A stretch of DNA of 64,000 nucleotides from Gordius sp. MW1 (lineage: Eukaryota > Nematomorpha > Gordioida > Gordea > Gordiidae). The notes under the pieces were generated by a model. The model saw only the letters and a program-made list of their open reading frames with translations, ran no database searches and was not told where the DNA came from. The stretch is from NCBI GenBank assembly GCA_964036665.1, contig OZ038529.1, forward strand, positions 23,570,060-23,634,059, in the 5' to 3' direction. This document shows positions 48,479-58,700 of this stretch, piece by piece. Within the stretch, counting starts at the first letter, position 1. Every line of letters begins with the position of its first letter. The position numbers and the translations under genes were made by a program.

Positions 48479-49294
48479 TTTCAATAAACTTCCATTAGTT
48501 CAATAAACTTCCATAACTTCATATACATTTTGGTCCTTCGAGCCGGATATGAACCAGAGGCTTGCGGTATTATACCGTGCTGAGTTTCACCGTCCGGTAA
48601 TGCCAGATGGGAGTCCGCATCCCAGCCGCTGCCCTCCGTCGTGTACGTTTTACCGCTGCCAGTGGCCCCGTAGGCGAAGATGCATACATTGTACCCGTCT
48701 ATAGCACTCTGAACGAGGTCTGAGACTTCTTCGAAGACTTGCCGTTAGGTTGCCACCGGGCTGAATGTCCTATCAAATTTAAAAGTCACACGCTGCGGTC
48801 TGAAGTTGGAAGCTCCGATATGACAAGGAGTGGCTGCAATTGAATCGCTGTTGGAAGAGAGGTTTGAGTTATCAATATTCCCATTTTCCGTCTGTCCATT
48901 TTTTAAAACTTCCAAAGTTCCTTGCTCCTCATCCAGCACTCTCACGCATTGGGCGACACCAGCGTTGACGCTCTTACAATCTGAGGGCAGCGCGGGCCGA
49001 ACCCGGCAAAATACGCGGATGTTGCCCTTCAAGTCTTGAATTCTATTGTGCATCAAGCGTCTCAGCGTTTCGGCCTGACGTAGACGCTCTCCCAAAACTT
49101 CAAACTTATGCGCGTCGGCTTCGAGACGGGCTTGACGCTCTGAGAGTAGAGCGTCGGCCGCTTCCATTGCTTTGGTAAGTTCAAAACATCTTTTCTCCAA
49201 AGCCAATTTGCTTCGAGCCGTGGCCGAGACGAAGCTGAATCAAAATGTATATGAAGTTATGGAAGTTTATTGAACTAATGGAAGTTTATTGAAA
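48479..49294. repeat. 54-bp perfect inverted repeats bracketing a kinesin gene fragment
   Basis: 48479-48532 and 49241-49294 are exact reverse complements over all 54 bases. Each contains TCAATAAACTTCCATTAG and CATAACTTCATATAC. The 708 bp between them is almost entirely kinesin-14 coding sequence. Just outside the right arm, part of the arm is repeated again in inverse direction (about 49295-49320), forming a second hairpin. No clear target duplication was found outside the arms. Confidence 0.9.
48575..49234 (-). pseudogene. Kinesin-14 (KIFC1/ncd-like) motor fragment with in-frame stop
   Basis: On the minus strand from 49234: a coiled-coil neck (ALEKRCFELTKAMEAADALL, RQARLEADAHKFEVLGERLR), then the motor start LKGNIRVFCRVRP, FKFDRTFSP, a TAA stop at 48747-48745, and continuation [20 protein letters not shown] and the P-loop [13 protein letters not shown] (usually GQTGSGKT) to HGIIPQA at about 48577. 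Neck before motor with GNIRVFCRVRP is typical of C-terminal-motor kinesins. The rest of the motor (switch I, switch II) is absent. The 5' edge looks like a splice acceptor (GATTCAG), while the 3' edge has no donor. The stop, the truncation and the inverted-repeat frame indicate a captured or rearranged exon. A live exon in a larger gene is less likely. Confidence 0.85.
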
Positions 49295-49467
49295 CAATAA
49301 ACTTCCATAACTTCATATACAATATCAGTTAACTCATAATAAGTTATATGGAAGAGGTTTATGATTTATAGAAATAAAGGTTTATAATTATACAATTGAT
49401 CCAAATAAAAAGAATTTTGTGACTACTAGATTTGCCTCAGGATGCCTGGCCATAGTCATAAAAATCT

Positions 49468-51515
49468 CTATAGTTGTTAAAATAACTGGTTTCAAATATC
49501 TGGTGCAAAAACTAGATTTTGTTTATAAAAGTGAACCAATATTTGATACTTTTAAGCAAGAACTAGTTCATTTTGAACTAGTTCATAGAACTAGTTCACT
49601 TTTTTCTGAACTTAGGACTGAACTAGTTACCTTCCCAATTTGAACTGTGAACTTGAACTAGTTCATTTTTTTAAGATTGAACTTGAGTTTGAACTAGTTA
49701 TCTTTTTCTAATTCTGAACTTGAACTTGAACTATACAATGTAATTGAACTAGTTCATCACAAATATATTATTTAAAATAAATTTATAAGCTGAGTGTATA
49801 TGCATCAACAATTTGACGTGCATTGTCTTGTAGGTAATCATACAGACACACAGTAACCGCGAATTTTTGATTTTAAAAACACAAATTTTTTAGAAAAGAT
49901 GGATACCATTAGGGATTCAGGTATTTGCTCTGAAGTAGATAATAGGAACGAGGCAGCTCAATCTACCTTTTTACCTTGGCCTTCAATGGAAGAATACTTC
50001 AAATATGTATCTTCAGATAAAGATTCATTCAAAGTTAAGTGCAAACTATGCACTAAAGTTGTGGCGGCTTCAAGAACCTCAACAGCCAATTTATGGAGAC
50101 ATATAAAGGTTATAAGAATAACTTATTATAATTTATAATATAAAATCTAGGTGTCTCACTATCAAAAACATGATGAGATTAAGAAGGCTGTCAAGAATAA
50201 GGCTGGAAAAAGTTGTGAAGCTAACGATGGAATTCAACATTTGATTCCATCTCTGTTATAATAAAAATGATTCAAAATAAGCCTAGTGATTTTCATACTC
50301 TCTGTGATGAATTAAGGCTTGAAAGGCTTTCTTTGGAAGAATCAAATTTTTTACAGGAATATCACTTAGTGAGTCATTATTTTAAATTTTTTTAAGGTAA
50401 TGGAGCCACATGCTAAGGCCCTTGAAATTTTGCAGGGGCAAACATACATGTATATGGCTTATTATACACCTACCATAAGCCAGATTTAGTTATGTCTGCA
50501 GAATATGGTAAACTTAAAATAGGCTCAACCATTAAAAGATGCTATTTTGAAAGGAATAAACATCAGGTATCAAATATAAATGGATTCTAATATATAAATC
50601 ATATGGTTTTAAGATTTCCTGATCTCTATGATGAGGAAAATATTATTGCAGCTGTCCTGCATCCAATTTTTAAGACAGACTGCGCTTGGATCCGGTCACC
50701 GGAAAATGGGGAGGAAAGGTCCAGAATCTTAAAAGCAATAAATTTACTAGTGCCTCAAACAACTGAATATATGGAGGTGCATGATACACAGAATGGTTTA
50801 GATTTTTTTGATATACTACGCGAGAATTCTAATAAAGAAACAATTGAAGACTATATTAAATTAAATAATACCTCATTTGATGAATTTCCCAATCTAAAGC
50901 AAATTTTTATCAAATTTAATGTTTGCCTCCCATCTAGTGCTCCAGTTGAAAAGCTTTTCAGTCTGGGAAAGCTTATATTTGGAGATAAACGTACTTGTTT
51001 ATTAAACGATAATTTTGAGAACAATATTTTATTAAAGTCCAATTCACATCTACTTTCACATGATTTTTATTGTAAATTATAATTGTATATTGTTTGTAAT
51101 AAAGATTTTAAACATATAGTTGATGATTGTGTTATATATGTGTATTTCCTTAATTTAGATTTTCAAATATATAATAAACTATGAAATTTATTTAAAATTT
51201 TGGATAGCTCTCAAAAAAAACTGATTTTAATTTAGGAATCATTTCCTAAATTGGATTAGATTCAAACTTTATCATATTTAAAAAAATGAACTGAACTTTA
51301 ACTAGTTATTTTTGTAAAATTGAACTATTAATTTGAACTAGTTACATTTTTTCCTATATGAACTTGAACTTGAACTAGTTACTTCTGAAAAAAATGAACT
51401 TGAACTAGTTACTTCTGAAAAAAATGAACTTGAACTTGAACTAATGATTTTTCAAATTGAACTATGAACTTGAACTAGTTCGTATCATAGATGAACTTTA
51501 ACAGCTCTGCTTTTA
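49468..51515 (+). mobile_element. hAT element, GAACTAGTTC family, internally deleted
   Basis: The right end AACTTTAACAGCTCTG matches the ends of the relic at 19527-22151, and the left end near 49468 is a weaker match (TAGTTGTTAAAATAACTGG). Arrays of GAACTAGTTC and half-sites fill both ends (49556-49760 and 51290-51485). Coding: BED zinc finger KVKCKLCTKVVAASRTSTAN and LWRHIK in 49899-50138, then broken frames. From 50603 to 51082 the C-terminal dimerisation region is open (PNLKQIFIKFNVCLPSSAPV, EKLFSLGKLIFGDKRTCLLN). The central RNase-H-like core is missing, so it cannot mobilise itself. Ends and C-terminus are in good condition. Confidence 0.85.
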
Positions 51516-52597
51516 AGGCAGAGGAAATGCCAAAGAAACTAGTAATTTTGTCGAAAAAAAACTCATTTGCAAATCAGTTAATATGTCCAATGATTTACTA
51601 TTTGCATTAAGTAAAAAAGTTAAATCTAATCTAGATAGGTCATTTTCACTAAATATCTATCCAAATGAATCCGATTATAAAATTTTTATCCGATTTCGAC
51701 GGGACCAGAATCAAAACTTAACTTTATAACGTTATTAACTAAAATTTGAAATCATACAAGGCAGAGACATGCAAAGTCAATTTTATTTAACCCGTACTGA
51801 TCCAAAAAAAATTAAGGTTTATTCCGAGCTCGACCAAAAACTGTTTTTTAACTCAAATCGACTTCGGGTTGGTCCAGGACTTTAATAAAACCATTGAAGC
51901 AGCCTTTATTATAAGGTATTTACCAAACCATTAGCAATGATATATAATATTTTGTAATCAAGCGTACATTTATGATTTTTGTGGCAAGCATTCTTTTGGT
52001 AAAGAAGGAGAAATTAAAAGATTGAGAGATTTTTTGAGTGTTCATTTACCAGGCAATACAGACATTTCATATCAACCTTAGGATTTTTGTATCTAGATAC
52101 TAATAAAAAAAGGATTTATATCAGTTTCGATGACAACCGATTTAATTGAATTGATTTAATACAACTTTGTTATTACCTTTAGTCCACTCGATAAATGGCA
52201 TTTTAGTTCAAGAAGACTAATCGGTTGATTTTAAAAGATTTAATAATGCTGCTTTATTTTATGCTTATATAAAGTTTCTAAAAAGGAGCTAGAACTTGAA
52301 GTCGGTTTTTTTAAGTTTTAGGAACTTGTGAGGGATGGAACGATAAACTATAACTGGTTTCTTTCTTTTAAGAAAACCAAACATCTCTACAAATCGCAGC
52401 TTTAAAAATATTGATCTTTACATTAAATCATACCCTTGTTAAAGGTAGCAGCTATTGTTTTCTTCTTCAAGAAGCATTGGACGACATTTCAAAAGGTTTT
52501 TAAAACTAGGGCATTTAAAGGCAAATAAGTATTTTTATCATGAAAAAAAGTGTTGAAGATATTAGTAGGATGAATGATAGTTTTTGACAATTGCAAT
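51516..52597. other. AT-rich stretch, no gene seen
   Basis: No exon or repeat boundary was supported. The right part may belong to the degraded LINE whose tail follows on the minus strand. Confidence 0.5.
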
Positions 52598-52800
52598 TTA
52601 TTGCATCTTTTCAAGGTCGCAATCATCTTTATCAAGTATGTCCGACAGTCGTGCGGTTTGTTTTGATAAGTTTTTCCAGCTTGGGTTAAGTGCCATGTCT
52701 TGATAAATCTTCTTAGATTTCATAAGTTTGACGACTTGCCCTTTCCACGCGACACGAGGTCGTCCTCTTCCTCTCTTCCCCGGTACCTCCATGTCCAGTA
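52598..52800 (-). mobile_element. LINE remnant: C-terminal tail of a reverse-transcriptase polyprotein
   Basis: The minus strand reads MEVPGKRGRGRPRVAWKGQV, KLMKSKKIYQDMALNPSWKN. The GKRGRGRP-x-x-W-x-x-x-V plus D-x-A-x-x-x-x-W pattern is the usual C-terminus of RTE/CR1-like elements. The same tail, more decayed and on the plus strand, lies at about 62585-62700. The upstream RT domain is gone. Confidence 0.65.
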
Positions 52801-54304
52801 CTTTTCATATTACATCAATCGCCTGCCTTCTTAATATATTCCCATACTATTTTCCAATTTATGGATATATTGTAATGTTTTTGTATATTAATGTTTAGGA
52901 TATAATCAAATACGCTGTTTTTGTATTGTGATGGTAATTTTTTGTATCTCTTCAAAACGGTTATTCTTGCACCTCTTTATATTATTGGTATTTCTTCGGT
53001 TAGGCATTTTTCATTTTAAACCCAGATGTTTTTTTTCTATCTCGTTCCATCTTTTTATATCCGTATCATGTATTTTGTTTATGCAGATTAAGGTAGTTTG
53101 TTTCACTTTCAGTTTTCTTATGTATTAAATTTTCCTAGCGCGGTCGTTAACTTGCGCGGGGGGGGGGGGGGGGAAATATGGTGGGTACACACATTAGTTA
53201 AATTACATCGATAGGTAAACAACGATAGAAGTAAACAACGATAATCATGTTCATGTATAACAATTTTTGGACCATCAACATCAATATGAAAGATAAAAAT
53301 AAATAAAAATAGACTTATATAGTTAGGGTAGTAAGCAAGAAGAAACATTAAGGAAATTAAAGTAGGTGCAGGGAATAACAGCTAGAAAGCTTAAGTAACG
53401 TGTTAATACATGACAACTATGGTCACAATAATTTTAAACTACAGTCTAGGAAGTTTTTCCTCAAAACCTATGTTTAGTGTTGCGATCTCGTCTCGGTCTT
53501 GAAAACAAAATCTCGTCTCGTCTCGGGAGCGATCTTAATCTTGTCTCGATCTAGAAAAATCTCGGTCTCGTCTCGACTTTTTTAAAAAAAAATATATACG
53601 AAATAAAAATCTCTCGTGTTTTATTAAAAATATTAAATAAGTGTTAAAAAACCCAAATGGCAAACTTTTATATTTTTTATAAAATTTTATACACAAACTT
53701 CTTAAAGATTTAGCGGGACACGACATTTCATTGACAATATAAAGATATTTTCATAAAGGAAATATTTCTATGGCAAGTGCAAGCTAAAAAAAATTTGAAG
53801 TATAAAAAATTTAATTTTATTGTTCTAGCAGCTAAAACATTTTTATCAAATTCAGTATGTGTAAGGATTTGTAACCTTTCCATGCAAGGATTAGTTTTAT
53901 AGCTTGTATTATATAAAAAGTGAATTATCGACGTTGTAACGTATTGACGGTATGATATATATTCTTCTTACAGCTGTTTTGTATTAACTATTTTGTGTGT
54001 GAATAAATTATTGTATTGGTAGTACTTTTACTAGGAGTTAGTGTTCAAGGTTCCTGCTAAACAAGTCCCAACCCTTGTTTAGCCCTGAGGAAGAGGGATT
54101 TAGAGGGGTTCCCTTATAAAGATAAGAATAAGAACATATGTTTTTTACTAACTCGGGTATGGCTTACAAGATTAAAATGTATAATTATCGCAAAAATATA
54201 ATATGTAGAAAATGATATACAACTATACGTATTCACATATATGACACTTAACATAATACAAGATAGTGCCCGATTTTCACCTCAAAAACGATCATTAAGA
54301 AAAG
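52801..54304. other. AT-rich stretch with G-run and TCTCG tract
   Basis: A G15 run lies at about 53158-53172. At 53470-53580, TCTCG/GTCTCG motifs cluster after GTGTTGCGATCTCGTCTCGG and resemble 22475-22560; both may be the end of another TIR element. No gene was seen. Confidence 0.5.
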
Positions 54305-54535
54305 TGGGAGTGGGGGTCAAAGGAGCACATCAGGAATTGTTATTATAACCCAAACCATAACCCTTACCCTGGCCCTAATACTTACCCTAACCCATATATT
54401 TACTTGTTATGATATCACTAGGACATGTTAATATAAAATATTTTGTGCTAAGACAATTTGTTAAATTCATCCTGAGCATTGTGCTCTTTTTCTGATGAGT
54501 TCTGATGAGCTCCTTTGACCGGTTCCCAAAAGTGT
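54305..54535. mobile_element. Small TIR element just upstream of EIF2B1
   Basis: GGTCAAAGGAGCACATCAG at 54315-54333 is inverted as CTGATGAGCTCCTTTGACC at 54502-54520, with weaker pairing outside (AGTGGGAGTGG / TTCCCAAAAGT). The interior has CCCTAACCC-like runs. It ends only about 55 bp before the EIF2B1 start codon, so it overlaps the expected promoter or 5' UTR. Confidence 0.65.
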
Positions 54536-54587
54536 GAAACGTAGTAAATGTAACTAATTGATGCTTGATAATTATTACATATGATAG

Positions 54588-55688
54588 ATGTCGGAAGAGA
54601 TAGCTTTAAATTATTTTTTAGATGTAATGCGAAATGATTCTAGTGTTAACCCAGGAGTAGCTGCTATTCAATCGTTATTAGTTTTGATTGGTAAATCAGA
54701 AATTGAAACGTTATCTGAACTAAGGGATACCCTCAAAAAGGCAATTTCATTAATGACAAACACAGGCAAAAATGTCACATCTGTCATTTCTGGATGTGAA
54801 TTATTTCTCAGATTTATAACATTAACATCACTAGATCAACCCAATGTACAAGAATGTAAAAAAGTTTTGTTAGAAAGGGGAGCTTTATATTTGAATAAGG
54901 TATGATTTTAAATAAAACTCATTATTGATGAATACTAAAGGTTAAAAACTCGAGAGAAAAAATAGCAAAATTATGTGACCCATTCATTAAAGATGGTGAC
55001 ACCATTTTAGTGCATTCTTACTCAAGAGTTGTTTTGAAAACATTGCTACAAGCCAAATCTAAAAATAAAAGATTTAAAGTTTATGTTACAGAATCAGGTC
55101 CCAATGTATCAGGAAATGAAATGGTAGAATCACTTAAGAAAGGGGGCATAATTGCTATTAAAATATTAGATGCAGCTATAGGATATATAATGGAAAGGAT
55201 TGATATGGTTTTAGTGGGAGCCGAGGGAGTGGTTGAAAATGGTGGAATTATTAATAAAATTGGTGAAATTTACATAAACTGCATTTTGCTATTTTGAACT
55301 TTTTATCTCATAACTTTTTTTTAAACATTACTAATTTATAAAAATAATTAAATTTTTATATTATCTAACTAATGTAATGTATCATTAACAAATAGGCTCA
55401 TACACAATAGCTTTGGCAGCTAAAGCTTATAACAAAAGATTATATGTTTTGGTGGAGAGTTTCAAATTTGTCAGACTCTACCCTTTGAATCAATTAGATC
55501 TTCCAAATGAATTAAAGTATTCCCCTGAAATTCTGGCAAATAAAGACGATGAATTTATTGATAAATTAGAGGTAGCTCACCCAGCTGTTGATTACACACC
55601 ACCACAATATATAACTTTGTTATTTACGGATTTAGGCATTTTAACACCTTCAGCAGTTAGTGATGAACTTATAAAATTGTATTCATGA
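54588..55688 (+). CDS. EIF2B1: Translation initiation factor eIF2B subunit alpha
   Basis: eIF2B-alpha is a regulatory subunit of the guanine nucleotide exchange factor for eIF2. The alpha dimer holds the decamer together and mediates inhibition by phosphorylated eIF2-alpha. Exons: 54588-54899, 54941-55262 and 55396-55688 (TGA). Introns are 41 bp (GTATGA..AAAG) and 133 bp (GTGAAA..ATAG). The product is 308 aa (human 305). An N-terminal helical region (residues 1 to about 110) is followed by the Rossmann-like domain with [62 protein letters not shown] and the C-terminal [20 protein letters not shown], all characteristic. The first ATG fits the expected N-terminus. The frame is intact and the gene converges with NOC4L. 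Confidence 0.97.
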
Positions 55689-55728
55689 CATACAAAATAT
55701 TTATTTGTAGATTTAACATGTGGATTGC

Positions 55729-55734
55729 AATAAA
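55729..55734 (+). promoter_or_regulatory. Polyadenylation signal of EIF2B1 (AATAAA)
   Basis: AATAAA lies 41 bp after the stop codon, at the expected spacing. The 3' UTR therefore abuts or overlaps the 3' end of NOC4L on the opposite strand. Confidence 0.7.
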
Positions 55735-55777
55735 TTTTATCTATAAATCAAGATTGTGAACCATCTGTTGCAAATTT

Positions 55778-58700
55778 TCATTGATTTGATTCTGTATATA
55801 TCTAAAAAATATATATAATGTTTGTATAAACTTTGAATTGATAAATCTAGACATTTTGCTGACCTTGATTTTAACATGTCTATATTAATACAAAATTAAA
55901 GAATTATCTTTTTAAATCCATTATTGGATTAGTTTATACAATTAAAATTGTTTTATATTTTAAGTAATAAAAAGACGAATGTAAAGCAATATAAAAAAAT
56001 TCCTCAGTAAATTATTAAAAATTTACGAGTTTGGAGAGGATAGACAACCAAAAACGAGCACACAAATAGCAATAATATAGTTGAATAAAAAATCTTAAAC
56101 ATGATGTTTTAGACACAAATGGGCAACACTATATTATAAATACTCACAAATACATTTACTTGTAGTTCTGTTTTGTCTAGGTACAAACTCATAGGTATTT
56201 CTGTGCTATTGACCAATTTTTTTAAAGTAATTTTTGTGGCCAGTCCCGATACTGAATTACTGTAATGATGTTGCAACGTATAAATTTCCCACAAATGACT
56301 TTCCATTGCTTTAGTCTTCATCAGATCATCCTCTTCTTCATTATCAAATGGATCATCATTATGTTGATCTGTAACTAGATAAAAATATTTTATTTATGTA
56401 TTTATTTTATATTGTCAAATGATTTTTTAACTTTAATAATAATAAAATTATCTTGAGATTAAAGTAATAAAATATATTCTCTCTAAAGGTAGAGTTTATT
56501 TGAAGCATAAATGTCATATACAGAAGTGATATTCTTAATATCAAAATTAAAAAAATCGTTAAAAACAGTGTACAACAAACTGCCATATTAGAAGTTATTA
56601 GGCAAAACTTGTAAGTTATCACAAAGTTTGTAATGTGTAATGCGGTAAGAATTATTAGGAAAGTTTAAGTTGATGCAACTTAAAAAGAGACCTCTTAAAA
56701 TATTGTATTTTTTAGATAGGATAGCATAGCAGTATACATGTTTTAGGTAATTTTGAACAGGCCAAGCAATGTTAATTTATACACAATAGATCAGGGGTCG
56801 GCAACCTGTTTGTCCTTAAGGGCGCAATACTAAATTTGAAAATTATTGAGGGCGCATATTTTACAGATAATCAACAGGTATAAATAGGCATTAAAACACA
56901 GATTTTTTATAACTTTATTTTGTTGGTGTTACATAATGATACTTATAATTCAGTGTGAAACTTCCGTGTCAATATTTTCAGCTATTTCTTATAATTGGCC
57001 CTATATTTAGAGTTCCGGTCCTTAAACAATTATCTAAAAATGAGTCAGTAAGCTTTGTTAGGTATTTTGATTTCAAACATTTCATATTTGAGAACAAAGA
57101 CTCGCAATTGTATGTTGTTGCACAGTATGAATAAATTTTTAGCGCACATTTCCTTAAAATAAAATACTTATTTTCATCGACTAAGTTCCAAAACGTTTTA
57201 TCATTACTATGCGCTTTTAAAATAATATCACTTTGCAAGTTTATTATTTCTAATTTTAGGTCTTCGATATTATGAAGCTCGATATACACTGAAACTATTT
57301 TAAGGATATCATCTTCAGTAACATTGAATGGATTTATGAAAAATCTTAGAACGGGTTCTAATGCTGCAAAATCTTCAAATCTAGAAGAAAACTCTTCTAT
57401 TAGCTTATCTATAATTTCTAAATATGATGTAGCAGTAAAATTTTCATTATTCAAATTTAAACTCTCAACAGTATATTTTATATTTGGGAAATGCGATAAT
57501 GATTTTTTCAATAGATGGGATTTCAACAACACTAACTTGCATTTGAATGCATTTACTGCACTAATCATGTGAGCGATATGCTGATTTTTCCCTTGTATTT
57601 TTAAATTTAATTCATTCAACTTTGCCGTTATATCTGTCAGAAATCCGAGGTCGATTAGCCAATCCTTATTTTCTAATTTCTCGTAAAATTAGCCTCTTGA
57701 TGCAATAAATTCCTTTATTTGTGGCAAAAGCATGATAAACCGCTCAAGTATTTTACTCAGCCACCTCACTTCGGTATGTAAAAGAAGATCTGTGAACTGA
57801 ACGTCCTCATCTTCTAAAAATAATTTAAACAATCTGTGTTGCATAGCTCCCGATCTTATGGAATTAATAATTTTTGTTACTATCGTAAATACGTGTTGAA
57901 AACCGATTTTTTTTGCGCTAACATTTCCTGATGTATGAGGCAATGATAAGAAATAAATTTCGGGAATAAGGAATCCTGTCTAAATAAGGCAAATCCTTTT
58001 TTCTTACCAGTCGCTGGTGCCCCGTCTGTTGTAATTGACGATAACTTTTGTACAGGTAATTTTACATCTGTTATATACTTTATAAAAGTAGAAAAAATAT
58101 CTTCTCCTCTGGTGCTTCCCTTTAATGGCAGAACTTTAAGGAATTCTTCTTTTGTCGTAAGATCAGAAAATACCATCTTCATGCAAATTGCTAATTGTGA
58201 TATATTTGTCACGTCTGTAGATTCATCCATCTGTAGCGAAAAGAAAATACAATTTTCCATATCATTTGCTAATTCTGCCTCCAAATTCTCCGCAATTAAT
58301 TCAATTCTTCTAGTAACAGTTCGTGCTGATAATTGCAACGCGTTTACAGCTGAAACTATTTCCTTTTTATTTTTAAATTCTTCAAAAAGTGAATCAGCAG
58401 CTTCTAACATGGCTTCTTTCACCAATTCTCCATCTGTAAATGGTTTTTATTCCTAGCTAGCAAATGCGATATTTTATATGACGCGATCGTTGCTGCTTTA
58501 TGTTGTTGCAGTGGTCTAGTAAAAAAACTTTGCTGGTTAGTTCTTGAAGATTTCAAAGAAAATTTTTTTTCTTCTAATTTCAGAATTCATTGGATAGTCA
58601 CTATCAAAATTTGTATAAACGGTCTTAAAATGTCGTTCAATATTACTTTTCTTGGGAATCGTAACACTATTATTACACAACAAACAAATAGACTTCCCTT

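Noticed and set aside
54490-54540. CTGATGAG ... GAAAC pattern reminiscent of a hammerhead ribozyme core
   Set aside because: Stem II and the flanking helices do not form; the CTGATGA part belongs to the inverted repeat of the TIR element.
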